NCBI RefSeq assembly: GCF_000688015.1
Contig: NZ_JIAD01000001.1
Location: forward strand, 992,001 to 1,056,000
DNA length: 64,000 nucleotides
Direction: 5' to 3'
From: Eubacterium sp. AB3007
GTDB lineage: Bacteria; Bacillota; Clostridia; Peptostreptococcales; Anaerovoracaceae
Shown here: piece by piece, positions 42,497 through 51,828 of the stretch
How positions within the stretch are numbered: the stretch's first letter is position 1
Layout: each line of letters opens with the position of its first letter
Made by a program: the position numbers and the translations under genes
The notes under the pieces: generated by a model
Databases searched by the model: none
What the model was told of the DNA's origin: nothing
The model's input: only the letters and a program-made list of their open reading frames with translations

Positions 42497-43543
42497 CTAA
42501 AGCAGCCCGTCCAGCGCCATCATGATCAGTAGTCGGATACTGGCAAACAGCAGACACGCCAGCACGGAGGCCACGTACATCATCCGGTTGGTCCTCCGAA
42601 TATCTTCTGGCTCAATCGGCCGATCCGGGTCCCCGATGGTGGGTTTCTCGTAGAGCTCCCCGAAATAATAGGCATTCCCTGCCAGCTGGATCCCCAGAGA
42701 TCCGGCACAGGCAGATTCCGTCTGTGCCGAATTGGGACTGGCATGATTCCTCCGGTCCCTCTTCCAGATGCGCCAGGAACCTTTGGCATCGTGTCCTGTC
42801 AACGCCGCCGCACAGATCCACAGCAAAGCTGCCAAACGCGCCGGCAGATAATTGGCCACATCATCCAGCCTGGCTGCCGCACGTCCGAAATTGATATACT
42901 TCTCGTTCTTATAGCCCACCATGCTGTCCATGGTGTTGATGGCTTTGTACATGAGTGCCAGAGGGGCACCGCCAATCGCCATGTAGAAAAGCGGCGCTGC
43001 CACGCCATCGCTGTAGTTCTCTGCCACCGTCTCAACCGCCGCCTTGGTGACCCCTTCCGCGGAAAGATCTCCGGTATCGCGTCCCACGATCCGACCAACC
43101 GCCTCCCGTGCGGCAGGCAGATCCACCTCCGGCACCAGCTTGCGATAGACGTTCATGCTCTCCTTTCGGAGCCCCTTTGCTGCCAGGCACTGCCAGCACC
43201 AGAGAAGTTCCAGCGCCACCCAGATCCACGTGTGTATGAAGTACCCCATCAAGAGCACGACCCCTGTTACCACCAGGGTCATCAGTGGGATCGCCACAGC
43301 CATCGCGGTGCCCGCTGTCCGTTCTCCTCTCTCGTCCTTTGGGAAGAGGCGCCGCAGATCCCGCTCCATCATAGATATACCCTTCCCGATGATCACCACC
43401 GGATGGGTCAGCCAGGAGGGGTCTCCCAGCAAAAAATCCAGCAAAAGCGCCGCCAGGCAGATCCCACTGACCAGCAGTTCCGGATGTTCTGTAAGATAAT
43501 GTATCGTCACTTTGTCATTTGCTCCTTCTATGGTGTCTGTCAT
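42497..43543 (-). CDS. cbiB: Adenosylcobinamide-phosphate synthase
   Basis: Membrane enzyme that attaches the aminopropanol arm to cobyric acid. 348 residues with several helices; the characteristic LLDFLLGDPSWLTHPVVIIGKGI is near residue 35, followed by RDTGDLSAEGVTKAAVETVAENYSDGVAAPLFY and NTMDSMVGYKNEKY. First gene of the cbiB-cobD pair. Confidence 0.94.
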   Translation of the reverse strand: MTDTIEGANDKVTIHYLTEHPELLVSGICLAALLLDFLLGDPSWLTHPVVIIGKGISMMERDLRRLFPKDERGERTAGTAMAVAIPLMTLVVTGVVLLMGYFIHTWIWVALELLWCWQCLAAKGLRKESMNVYRKLVPEVDLPAAREAVGRIVGRDTGDLSAEGVTKAAVETVAENYSDGVAAPLFYMAIGGAPLALMYKAINTMDSMVGYKNEKYINFGRAAARLDDVANYLPARLAALLWICAAALTGHDAKGSWRIWKRDRRNHASPNSAQTESACAGSLGIQLAGNAYYFGELYEKPTIGDPDRPIEPEDIRRTNRMMYVASVLACLLFASIRLLIMMALDGLL

Positions 43544-43588
43544 ACTCCTGTCGACTCAGAGAATGTAGTAGCTGATCTTTGATTCTAT

Positions 43589-43625
43589 AGTGGCCGAGAC
43601 ACCATGTTTTCTTATTTTGGCCACT
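43589..43625 (-). terminator. Inverted repeat at the end of cbiA
   Basis: TAGTGGCC and GGCCACTA pair across 21 nt, beginning in the cbiA stop codon on the minus strand; A/T-rich loop, no T-run after it. It may mark the end of the long cbi operon. Confidence 0.4.
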
Positions 43626-44988
43626 ACAGCACGCCGCCTTTCCTGGCTGCCTCTACGAACCTTGCAGCAAGCTCCGGCTTCCCTGCCAGATATAGATGCG
43701 GGAATCCGGCATACAGCGTGTCCGTGGCATAGGCCTCATCCCAGCTGCGGCCGCTTACAGGTTTAACAGCGTGGATAGCCTGGCCATTGGCATCGGAATC
43801 CCAGTAGTGAAACTCATGCACCCTGTAGGATTCCCCCTGTCGGAATAGCATACTGTTCCCGCCATTGATCTCGCTGTACCCAAACCGCACAAGGCGATTT
43901 TGGCGGGTAGCGGTTCCATGAATCACGCCGCCCATTGGCCAAAGCCTTCCATCCGCATCCCCCAGTTCATCGTGGAGGTACAGGAATCCGCCACACTCCG
44001 CGATGGTGGGCAGACCATTCAGAACGGCCGTCCGAACGGACTTGAGCATGGAACGATTCGCGGACAACTGCTCGGCGTATAACTCTGGGTAACCTCCCGG
44101 AATATAAAGCCCTCCAATGTCCTCCGGCAGTGCGCCTTCCGTAAGCGGACTGAAGAACACCAGCTCCGCACCGGCATCACGTAACGTGTCCAGCGTTTCC
44201 TCGTATAGAAAGCAAAACGCATCATCACGGGCCACGGCGATCCGCACCGGCACAAAGTCTTCCTTCTGCCGGGCCGATTCCATCACATCGCCTCTGAACG
44301 CCTCGTCATCGCATTCTGCGATCGTCAGAAGCCGATCCAGATCTACGGTTTGGTCTATCTGGTCTGCGATGGCATCCAGCCGAGACCGCAGATCTTTGAT
44401 CTCTCCCGCGGTATAGAGCCCCAAATGACGACTCTCAAACATCGCCTCTTCCATGTGGGGCAGATAACCGACCACTGGGATGCCGCACTCTTTCTCGATC
44501 ATGGGCCCCAGTGTCTGGAAAAGCATAGTAGAACAATCATTCAGCAGCACCCCGCAGATGTGGCTGTTCTGCCGAAAATCCTGCAGTCCTCTGATCTGGG
44601 CCGCAATGGTAAGACTGGCACCCTTGGGACGCACCACAAGGATCACGGGCAGATCCAGGGTATCCGCCAGATGCCAGGCGCCGGCTTCGGTGGTGGTACC
44701 ACCCACTCCATCATAGAATCCCATCACGCCTTCGCATACGGAGATACCGTAGCCTTTAGAATATCTGTGAAACATCTCCCTGACCCGATCCGGGCTAGCC
44801 AGAAAGAGGTCCAGGTTGTGGCTCTCCATATCCAATACTGAACGATGGAACATGGGATCGATGTAATCCGGACCACACTTGAAGGCGCAGGGTGAGAACC
44901 CTTTTCTGGCCAGAATGGTGAGCATTCCGCAGGTGACAGCGGTCTTTCCGGTACCGGAGGCAGGCGCGGCGAACATGATTTTACGCAT
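43624..44988 (-). CDS. cbiA: Cobyrinate a,c-diamide synthase
   Basis: Glutamine-dependent amidation of the a and c acetate groups of cobyrinic acid. 454 residues: ATPase domain with APASGTGKTAVTCG, FKCGPDYIDPMFH, GVMGFYDG; amidotransferase domain with ECGGFLYLHD and the late HEFHYW. The ATG at 44988 overlaps the cbiET stop by 8 nt and has GGAAGGAG upstream. Last gene of the cbi operon. Confidence 0.95.
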   Translation of the reverse strand: MRKIMFAAPASGTGKTAVTCGMLTILARKGFSPCAFKCGPDYIDPMFHRSVLDMESHNLDLFLASPDRVREMFHRYSKGYGISVCEGVMGFYDGVGGTTTEAGAWHLADTLDLPVILVVRPKGASLTIAAQIRGLQDFRQNSHICGVLLNDCSTMLFQTLGPMIEKECGIPVVGYLPHMEEAMFESRHLGLYTAGEIKDLRSRLDAIADQIDQTVDLDRLLTIAECDDEAFRGDVMESARQKEDFVPVRIAVARDDAFCFLYEETLDTLRDAGAELVFFSPLTEGALPEDIGGLYIPGGYPELYAEQLSANRSMLKSVRTAVLNGLPTIAECGGFLYLHDELGDADGRLWPMGGVIHGTATRQNRLVRFGYSEINGGNSMLFRQGESYRVHEFHYWDSDANGQAIHAVKPVSGRSWDEAYATDTLYAGFPHLYLAGKPELAARFVEAARKGGVL

Positions 44989-46213
44989 GGCATTCTCCTT
45001 CCGGTTCCTCCCATCTCCCACTGATGACAAACACCGGGTTGTTGGCCAGCATCATGTGTTTACCAGCCACCGGCTTCCCTTCTGTGACCTGGATCTGGGT
45101 CACCTCCACAGCCAGTCCCTTCTTCTGGAGAATATCAATCGCTTCCATAGCTGTCTCCAGCAGGATGGCGGTGACACAAAACCTCGCCTTCGGATTCTTT
45201 GACAGGGCACACTCAATGCTTGGGAGCATGCTCCCTTTGGTGCCTCCCAGGAACACTGCATCCGGCGCCGGCAGGTCAGAGAGTGCTGCCGGCGCCATCC
45301 CGGCGGTAACATGGATATTCCAGGCGCCAAACCGGCGTCGATTCTGTTCGATCAGTTCCACCCCTTCCGGGTTGGTTTCCACCGCATAGACCTGTCCCAT
45401 CTGTGTGGCAAGGGCCATCTCTACCGATACGCTTCCCGTGCCGGCCCCCACGTCCCACAGGGTCTCCCCTGCAGCGGGCTGCAGGCGTGCAAGGATGGCA
45501 GCCCGCACGTCCCGTTTTGTCATGGGCACCTTGCCTCGGAGAAACTTCTCATCCGGGATCCCCGGGCCGAATGTCACCACTTCTGCAGCCGATGCCTTTT
45601 CTATCAGCATCACTGACAGGGAATCAAAGGTCTGGTCAGCCAGCTCCGCCGCTGACCCCCGTATGATTCTTTGATACCCGGTTCCCAGCTGTTCACCCAC
45701 CGCCACCGGCAGATCGCCCAGACCGGCCTCCGTAAGCTGCCTGCAGAGAACCTCTGGCGTCAGCTCCCCTCCCGTCAGAAAGAAAGCGGGTTTCCCCTGC
45801 ATCACCGCTCCCACAGGATCCAGCTGGCGTCCATGGGCGGAGAACAGATTCCAGTCCTGCCAGGACTCGCCCAAGGCGGCCGCCAACAGCTGGATGCTGG
45901 AGAGGCCTGGACGCACCTCAAATGAATAGCCCTTCTCCCGCAGCAGGGGGATCAGCTGCTTGCTCCCAGAGTAAAACCCTGTATCCCCGCTGTACACCAC
46001 GGTGATGTTCTTCTCCGGTGCTGCTTCGATGGCTGCCATCACATCTCTGGCGATGACCGCCTTCTGTGTTCTTCCCTGAATGATCTCTTCCAGATCCTCT
46101 AGAAGCCGCGCTGCTCCGATCACCAGATCAGCACTTAATATGGCTTTGTTCACTCCCAGGGTGGTCATGTCCTCCCGGCCGCTGCCCATCCCTGCCAGTA
46201 TTATTTCTTTCAT
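44981..46213 (-). CDS. cbiET: Fused cobalt-precorrin-7 C5- and C15-methyltransferase (CbiE-CbiT)
   Basis: Methylates C-5 and C-15 of the corrin ring and removes the C-12 carboxylate. 410 residues. Residues 1 to about 205 are CbiE (MKEIILAGMGSGREDMTT, VVYSGDTGFYSGS); about 215-410 are CbiT (KRDVRAAILARLQPAAGETLWDVGAGTGSVSVEMA). The frame is open far upstream, but the ATG at 46213 overlaps the cbiJ stop (ATGA) and has GCAGGAGAAG. Confidence 0.95.
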   Translation of the reverse strand: MKEIILAGMGSGREDMTTLGVNKAILSADLVIGAARLLEDLEEIIQGRTQKAVIARDVMAAIEAAPEKNITVVYSGDTGFYSGSKQLIPLLREKGYSFEVRPGLSSIQLLAAALGESWQDWNLFSAHGRQLDPVGAVMQGKPAFFLTGGELTPEVLCRQLTEAGLGDLPVAVGEQLGTGYQRIIRGSAAELADQTFDSLSVMLIEKASAAEVVTFGPGIPDEKFLRGKVPMTKRDVRAAILARLQPAAGETLWDVGAGTGSVSVEMALATQMGQVYAVETNPEGVELIEQNRRRFGAWNIHVTAGMAPAALSDLPAPDAVFLGGTKGSMLPSIECALSKNPKARFCVTAILLETAMEAIDILQKKGLAVEVTQIQVTEGKPVAGKHMMLANNPVFVISGRWEEPEGECHA

Positions 46214-46950
46214 ATTCTTCTCCTGCAATACGCAACGATCTCTTCCATGGATTCGCCGCTGTCCTGAGGCCGGGCGATCACGATGGTGAACACCCCTTCC
46301 TCCTCTGCGGCCCGGACTTTGTCCATGAACCCGCCGGCCTTGCCGCTCTCCTTGGTGACCATAAGATCGATGCAGAACTGGTCCATCAGCGCCCGGTTCA
46401 GGCGATCCGAAAAGGGACCTTGCATGGCGATGATGTTGCGGTGCGGGATCCCCGCGGCCTCGCAGGAAGCCAGACTGGATGCTGTCGGAAGCACCCGGGG
46501 ATATAACCGCTCTCCTCCCAGCACTCCGTAAGCCGGCAGATCCTTGGAACCAGTGGTCAGGAGCACACGCCCTGGATGCTGCGTCAGGTAAGCTACCGCC
46601 GCCTCTACCGAGGGCACGATTGTCATGGCGCACCTGTCCGAAGTCTTTTCTGCAGGACGCACCAGCCTTTTCAAAAGCACGCCTGCCTCCTGACAGGCCG
46701 CCCGGATGTTCTCCGACACCTCTACCGCATAGGGATGGGTGGCATCCACACACAGATCTATACCACGGAGCATGGACACCATATCTTCCCGGTCTCTTCG
46801 TCCTGTTACCACAGATACTCCCACAACCGAGGCCTGTTCTTCTTCGCCATATTCGGTGGCCACAGAAACGATTACCTGGTGACCCTCCTCTACCAGGATC
46901 TCCGATAGTTCCCGACCGTCCGAAGTCCCGCTGAATATCAATACCTTCAT
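46210..46950 (-). CDS. cbiJ: Cobalt-precorrin-6A reductase
   Basis: NADH-dependent reduction of cobalt-precorrin-6A. 246 residues, N-terminus MKVLIFSGTSDGRELSEIL with the nucleotide-binding glycine loop, central CVDATHPYAVEVSENI, C-terminal LMVTKESGKAGGFMDKV. Overlaps cbiH and cbiET by 4 nt each (ATGA), so translation is coupled. Confidence 0.93.
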   Translation of the reverse strand: MKVLIFSGTSDGRELSEILVEEGHQVIVSVATEYGEEEQASVVGVSVVTGRRDREDMVSMLRGIDLCVDATHPYAVEVSENIRAACQEAGVLLKRLVRPAEKTSDRCAMTIVPSVEAAVAYLTQHPGRVLLTTGSKDLPAYGVLGGERLYPRVLPTASSLASCEAAGIPHRNIIAMQGPFSDRLNRALMDQFCIDLMVTKESGKAGGFMDKVRAAEEEGVFTIVIARPQDSGESMEEIVAYCRRRI

Positions 46951-47681
46951 CTCTTCTTCTCGTATCCTCTGGGGGTCACCATTCTCCCGCCACAATCAAT
47001 GGTATTGGAAGACCCAATGAACACAGTGGTGAACATGTCGATGGGCTCTTTCGGCAGATCTTCCAGAGTAGAGAGCCCCTTCTCCTGTCCCTCTCTGCCA
47101 ATGTTCTTCACCCAACCACAAAGCGTTTCCGGCTCCTTCCATTCCATCAGAATCTCGCAGGCCCGCTTCAGATGCTCTGTTCTCTTGTGCGATCTTGGGT
47201 TATAGAGGCAGATGGCAAAATCCCCTTTTGCCGCCAGCCGCAGACGCTGCTCGATCACTTCCCAGTCTGTCAACAGATCCGACAAAGAGATCACACAGAA
47301 ATCATGCCCAAGGGGTGCTCCCAGTACTGCCGCGCCGGAAGAGGCCGCAGTCACACCAGGCACTACCTCGATCTCTACATCCGGATAATCCGGAAGAAGC
47401 TGGAGCAGCAACCCCGCCATCCCATACACGCCGGCATCGCCGCTGCAGACCATGGCCACGGTCTTCCCCTCCTGGGCTTTCTCCAGCGCCATCTCACAGC
47501 GCTTCTGTTCCTGCATCATGGGAGTGGTAAAAAACTCTTTTCCAGGATACAGATCTTTCACAAGATCCACATACACCGTATACCCGCAGATCACGTCAGA
47601 GACCTCCATGGCCTTCCTTGCCTGCTGTGTCATATACTCCTCGCCGCCGGGGCCCAGCCCCACCGCATACAATCTAGTCAT
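46947..47681 (-). CDS. cbiH: Cobalt-precorrin-3B C17-methyltransferase
   Basis: S-adenosylmethionine-dependent ring-contracting methyltransferase. 244 residues, tetrapyrrole methylase fold: LYAVGLGPGGEEYMT, VCSGDAGVYGMAGLL, VVPGVTAASSGAAVLGAPLGHDF, AICLYNPRSHKR. The ATG at 47681 overlaps cbiG by 8 nt. Confidence 0.94.
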   Translation of the reverse strand: MTRLYAVGLGPGGEEYMTQQARKAMEVSDVICGYTVYVDLVKDLYPGKEFFTTPMMQEQKRCEMALEKAQEGKTVAMVCSGDAGVYGMAGLLLQLLPDYPDVEIEVVPGVTAASSGAAVLGAPLGHDFCVISLSDLLTDWEVIEQRLRLAAKGDFAICLYNPRSHKRTEHLKRACEILMEWKEPETLCGWVKNIGREGQEKGLSTLEDLPKEPIDMFTTVFIGSSNTIDCGGRMVTPRGYEKKR

Positions 47682-48669
47682 CCTTGTCTCTCCAATCCGG
47701 TGTGAACGCCCTTGCCGCAGCGGCAATGGTCACACCATCCTTAGCAAACTTCCTGAGCAGTAACTGCCCTCCGGCCTCCGCCAGAGCGCTCCGCTCACAC
47801 ACATTGTCCACACCGGTCACCTTCTTTACCAGCTCCGAAGCGGTGAATTCTCCGGGGACTTCCTTCAGTTCCCCGGCACTATACGTCCGGAAAGGCCACC
47901 CATGCTCCCGGCAAAACGCCTGCAGTCCCTTCTCGTCCTTTTTCAGGTCGATGCTGGCAACGCCGACGACTGCCTCTTCTGCGAGCCCTGTCTCCGTACA
48001 CATTGCCCTCCAGGCGGCTTCGATCTTCTCCTGCACTGTCCCCCGTCGGCAACCGATGCCCAAAGTCACCACCTGCGGCACGATATGCAGTGCCTTCCCC
48101 TGCACAAAAACATCCAGGCAGATGTCCGCCGGCTCCCCGGCCGGTATCACCTGTATACCATCCGGCACCTCTCCGCCAACTGTAAACGGGCTGGCAAACC
48201 GCACACTCTTCCCTGCCAGGAGCCGGGTGGCGATACCCAGGATCCGTTCCTTCTCCAACAGATGGCATCCCTGTACCCTCGCCCAGGCATCTACCGCAAA
48301 TACACCGTTTACATCAGTGGCCGTGGTGATCACCGGCAAACCGTCGATCAGCGCTGCGATCCTGCGGGCCAGATCGTTGGCACCGCCCAGATGTCCTGAC
48401 ACCAGGGAAATCACGAAGTTCCCTCTTTCGTCGATGACGATCACCGCGGGATCGTGGGCTTTGTCTACCAGATGAGGGGCGATGCTCCGCACCGCGATAC
48501 CGGATGCTCCCACGTAGACCAGCCCATCCGCACACCTGAAATTATCCGCTGTCCACGCGTAGCTGCCGTAAGACTTGCGGCTTCGGGTCACCTCCCCGCC
48601 CAGTGTTTCTGCGATCCGCCGGGCCAAGACCTCGCCCTGCTCAGAAAAAGCCAGATACTTAAGTTTCAT
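47674..48669 (-). CDS. cbiG: Cobalt-precorrin-5A hydrolase
   Basis: Opens the ring A lactone and releases acetaldehyde. 331 residues: N-terminal region with YVGASGIAVRSIAPHLVDK and FVISLVSGHLGGANDLA, C-terminal CbiG domain with VTLGIGCRRGTVQEKIEA and DLKKDEKGLQAF. Its ATG overlaps the cbiF stop by one base (TAATG). Confidence 0.94.
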   Translation of the reverse strand: MKLKYLAFSEQGEVLARRIAETLGGEVTRSRKSYGSYAWTADNFRCADGLVYVGASGIAVRSIAPHLVDKAHDPAVIVIDERGNFVISLVSGHLGGANDLARRIAALIDGLPVITTATDVNGVFAVDAWARVQGCHLLEKERILGIATRLLAGKSVRFASPFTVGGEVPDGIQVIPAGEPADICLDVFVQGKALHIVPQVVTLGIGCRRGTVQEKIEAAWRAMCTETGLAEEAVVGVASIDLKKDEKGLQAFCREHGWPFRTYSAGELKEVPGEFTASELVKKVTGVDNVCERSALAEAGGQLLLRKFAKDGVTIAAAARAFTPDWRDKDD

Positions 48670-49424
48670 TATTCCGAGGCCTCTCTATAGCCGGTGGCGA
48701 ACTTAGGATGGTAGAGCAGGCTGCGGTCGTATTCCTTTCCCAGAAAATCCCCTACCATGATCAGCGCCAGACGGGTGATGTTCTCCTCTTCAGCGCGCTG
48801 GGCCATGTCCTTCAGGGTACAGCGGATCACCTTCTGGTCCGGCCAGGTTGCTTTGTAGACAATGGCCACCGGGGTATCCTCGGTGTAAGCTCCCTTCAGC
48901 AGTTCTTCCCGCAGCTTGGGAATCATCCCGGAACTCAGGAAGAGGACCATAGTAGCCCCGTGTTCCGCAAAACTGGCGATGCTCTCGCCCTCCGGAACCG
49001 GCGTCTTTCCCTCCATACGGGTGATGATCACGCTCTGACTGATGCCAGGAAGGGTGTACTCGGCGCAGATGGCAGAAGCTGCTCCGGAAAAAGCGGAGAC
49101 ACCGGGTGTATCGTCGTATTGGATCCCCATCTCATCCAACCTGTCCATCTGCTCCCGAATGGCCCCATACAGGCTCATGTCTCCGGTGTGCAGGCGAACG
49201 GTCTCCTTGCCGTTCTGCTCGTTGTCCTTCATGACCTGCAGCACCTCCTCCAGCGTCATGACGGCGCTGTCATAGATGTCGCAGCCTTCCTTGGCCATAT
49301 CCAGCAGGGCCGGATTCACCAGGCTTCCTGCAAAGATAATACTGTCTGCCTTCTTCAAAAGTTCTGCGCCTCTCATGGTGATGAGATCCGGCGCTCCAGG
49401 GCCTGCCCCAACAAAATGTACCAT
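48669..49424 (-). CDS. cbiF: Cobalt-precorrin-4 C11-methyltransferase
   Basis: 251-residue tetrapyrrole methylase: VHFVGAGPGAPDLITMRG, RLHTGDMSLYGAIREQMD, DDTPGVSAFSGAASAICAEYTLP. The ATG at 49424 has GGGAGGAA upstream; a longer frame overlaps cbiD. Confidence 0.95.
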   Translation of the reverse strand: MVHFVGAGPGAPDLITMRGAELLKKADSIIFAGSLVNPALLDMAKEGCDIYDSAVMTLEEVLQVMKDNEQNGKETVRLHTGDMSLYGAIREQMDRLDEMGIQYDDTPGVSAFSGAASAICAEYTLPGISQSVIITRMEGKTPVPEGESIASFAEHGATMVLFLSSGMIPKLREELLKGAYTEDTPVAIVYKATWPDQKVIRCTLKDMAQRAEEENITRLALIMVGDFLGKEYDRSLLYHPKFATGYREASE

Positions 49425-49438
49425 ATCTGTTCCTCCCT

Positions 49439-50593
49439 CTATTGCAAGGCGCCCTCCCGGCGCCACTTATCCATTAACTCTTGTCCTGTATCGGTAATGC
49501 CCAACACTCCGTAGACATTGGAGAAGGTCATCGCTCCGATCCGGAAGTTATCCCGTACCCGGTGATCCAGCTGCCATTGAATGCTGTCCACGATACTGGC
49601 CATGGTCTGTTCTGCCACACTTGCCGCCTGCATGATCTCGATGCAGGAATCGGTGGTGGCAGCGGTCATGAGCCGGCGGCAGACTTCCGTATCGGCGCCG
49701 GCTGCCGCCGCATGGGCGGTGATGATCTCCTTCCTGCAATCGGCTGACCTGGAGTGGGTGTTCATCACCCCGCCTGCCACTTTCACCAGCTTGCCAATGT
49801 GTCCCACCAGGAGCACTTCTCTAAATTCCATGGTGGCCATCATGTCCAAAGTCTCTCCCAGAAAATTGCTGAACATCAGCACCGGGATCTGTCCTCCGGC
49901 CAACCCATAGGTGGTCAGAAAATCCTTTCCGTAGTTCCCCGGGGTGATGATGAGGCGGTCAGACTCCGTCCTCTTCTGCCGCAACTCCACTTCTATTGTG
50001 TCGATGAGGGCCTGTTCGCTCATAGGCGCTACGATTCCAGAGGTGCCGATGATGGAGATCCCTCCCACTACCCCCAGCATAGGGTTGAAGGTCTTCCGGG
50101 CTCTCTCCTCTCCGTCCGGAACGGAGATGGTCACCTCCAGACCACCCTCCTCTTCTCGGCCGGCCAGCTCCAGCTCTGCTATGGCAGCGTCTCTGATCAT
50201 CTGCCGGGGAACGTGGTTGATGGCTGCATTTCCCACCGGCTGATCCAGCCCGGGCTTGGTGACCCGGCCTACACCGCTGCCGCCGTCGATATGGATCCCC
50301 AGCTCCGGGCTCCACCGCACCGTGGCGGTCACCAGCATGCCGTCGGTGACGTCGGAATCGTCTCCCGCATCCTTCCGTACGGTGCAACTTGCGGTCGCCT
50401 CTGTTACATGCCAGGTCTCTGGTTCCACTTCCACCAGGATCCCCTTGGCAGTCATGACGCTAAGAAGACCCGGCTCTTCAGCGCCAAGCAAAAGCCTGAC
50501 CGCCCCCTGGGTCGCCAGAGCCGCACAGGTCCCGGTGGTGTATCCCATGCGCAGGACTTTGTCCCCGCTCCTCATGTAATGCTCAAAAGCCAT
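49439..50593 (-). CDS. cbiD: Cobalt-precorrin-5B C1-methyltransferase
   Basis: 384 residues with the CbiD start GYTTGTCAALATQGAV and the blocks GSGVGRVTKPGLDQPVGNAAINHVPR and TPGNYGKDF. Methylates C-1 in the anaerobic pathway, which together with CbiG and CbiH marks the route as oxygen-independent. It starts 3 nt after the stop of the anchored binding-protein gene. Confidence 0.95.
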   Translation of the reverse strand: MAFEHYMRSGDKVLRMGYTTGTCAALATQGAVRLLLGAEEPGLLSVMTAKGILVEVEPETWHVTEATASCTVRKDAGDDSDVTDGMLVTATVRWSPELGIHIDGGSGVGRVTKPGLDQPVGNAAINHVPRQMIRDAAIAELELAGREEEGGLEVTISVPDGEERARKTFNPMLGVVGGISIIGTSGIVAPMSEQALIDTIEVELRQKRTESDRLIITPGNYGKDFLTTYGLAGGQIPVLMFSNFLGETLDMMATMEFREVLLVGHIGKLVKVAGGVMNTHSRSADCRKEIITAHAAAAGADTEVCRRLMTAATTDSCIEIMQAASVAEQTMASIVDSIQWQLDHRVRDNFRIGAMTFSNVYGVLGITDTGQELMDKWRREGALQ

Positions 50594-50596
50594 CGT

Positions 50597-51718
50597 CTAT
50601 CCTCTCTTTGCTGCTGCCGGAATGATCAACATTGCCGCTGCGACCGCAATCAAAAGAATCGCTGCCGCGGACCGTTGCTGTTTCTGTTCGCGTGCGGCCT
50701 GCGCCACAGCTTCCTCCTGTCTCCCAAAGATCTCACCATAGGCCAGCGCCCATGCCCCCCGTTCATCTGTCTCTGCTCTATCCAGAAACAGGGGAATCCC
50801 AAGAGTGATGAGTTTCCCTGTCACCTCCGGGGTCGCGGCCGCTTCTGGAAGTACACAAAGCTTTGTGCCTACACGCACGACTTTCGCCGCATCGAACCCT
50901 CCACCAGGGGCTGTCTTTACCCCCAACTTCGACAGAAACGCAATGGCATCGGATCCGTAGACATAGACCGGGGCCGCCCCCTCGGGAATGATCACAAAAT
51001 CCTTCTCGATCCCTGCCGGTGCTTCGATCTTCTCGGGTAGTATCAGGTAGTTGACCACCTTCTGCCCATATACCCCTTCTCCGTCGGCCTTCCCTCGTTC
51101 TACCTGGATCACAGTGCCCTCTTCTGCATATCGAAAGAGTCGAAGATGCTGCGCGCGGGCAATCTGTTCGCCTTTCGGAAATCCGGGGATCATCGGAGCC
51201 TCTTCAAGCAGTTTTCTCTTCATCGCAGCGTGCTGCTTCTGCAGACTTGCGGTATCGAATGCCTCTGTACCATCTGCTTTCACGCCTTTCTTCCCTATAT
51301 ATATCTTATATGGAATCCAATGTGGCTGAGACATGGCGGTCGTGCGCCCCTCGATCTCCAGGTTGGTATTCAGTTTCACCGGTACCCGGAAGGTAGCCGT
51401 GTCGTCGCTGGCCCCAGTGCGTGCAAAACTCTTCCCCATGACCTTCAAGTAGTCATAATGAGCGCTGGCAAACTCCAGTTCCGCATAGGCACCTCCGTTC
51501 TCTACCAGAATGCTGTTACATCGGATGTACTCCAGTCGTCCTGAGCCGCCGGACCAGGCGAAGTTGTCAGGTGTGTATTCTCCATCGGGCAGATCCACAG
51601 CGTTAAATGCCTTGGCAGAGGCAGCCGCACTGCTTGCTGCCCAGGTAGCCGCAGAAGCCAATGCAATGAGCACAAGCCCTATGATGATGACGATTCCCAG
51701 CCTCTTGGTGTTCTTCAC
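50597..51718 (-). CDS. Membrane-anchored NEAT-like/one-lobed solute-binding protein leading the cobalamin operon
   Basis: 373 residues, GTG start at 51718 after AAGGGAGGGAG. Residues 1-30 are a signal/anchor helix. About 42-140 resemble the iron-transport-associated beta domain found at the front of some clostridial metal-uptake binding proteins (DGEYTPDNFAWSGGSGRLEYIRCNSI...MSQPHWIPYKIYI). About 220-345 look like only the first lobe of a BtuF-type binding protein (VVNYLILPEKIEAPAGIEKDFVIIPE, TLGIPLFLDRAETDERG). A C-terminal helix (AAAILLIAVAAAMLIIP) would anchor it. Operon position suggests a role with cobalt, haem or corrinoids; not proven. Confidence 0.6.
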   Translation of the reverse strand: MKNTKRLGIVIIIGLVLIALASAATWAASSAAASAKAFNAVDLPDGEYTPDNFAWSGGSGRLEYIRCNSILVENGGAYAELEFASAHYDYLKVMGKSFARTGASDDTATFRVPVKLNTNLEIEGRTTAMSQPHWIPYKIYIGKKGVKADGTEAFDTASLQKQHAAMKRKLLEEAPMIPGFPKGEQIARAQHLRLFRYAEEGTVIQVERGKADGEGVYGQKVVNYLILPEKIEAPAGIEKDFVIIPEGAAPVYVYGSDAIAFLSKLGVKTAPGGGFDAAKVVRVGTKLCVLPEAAATPEVTGKLITLGIPLFLDRAETDERGAWALAYGEIFGRQEEAVAQAAREQKQQRSAAAILLIAVAAAMLIIPAAAKRG

Positions 51719-51799
51719 ATTCTCCCTCCCTTAGGCACAACAAGAACAGGGCACCTTTCCCTCCTCTTCATTGGCTCCCTGTAGGTATTTCCAACATTG

Positions 51800-51828
51800 A
51801 TTATACACCAGCGACAGGTAATTGTAAA
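51800..51828 (-). promoter_or_regulatory. Promoter of the long cobalamin operon
   Basis: Minus strand TTTACA (51823-51828), 17-nt spacer, TATAAT (51800-51805). The leader is only about 75 nt, too short for a cobalamin riboswitch. Confidence 0.75.
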
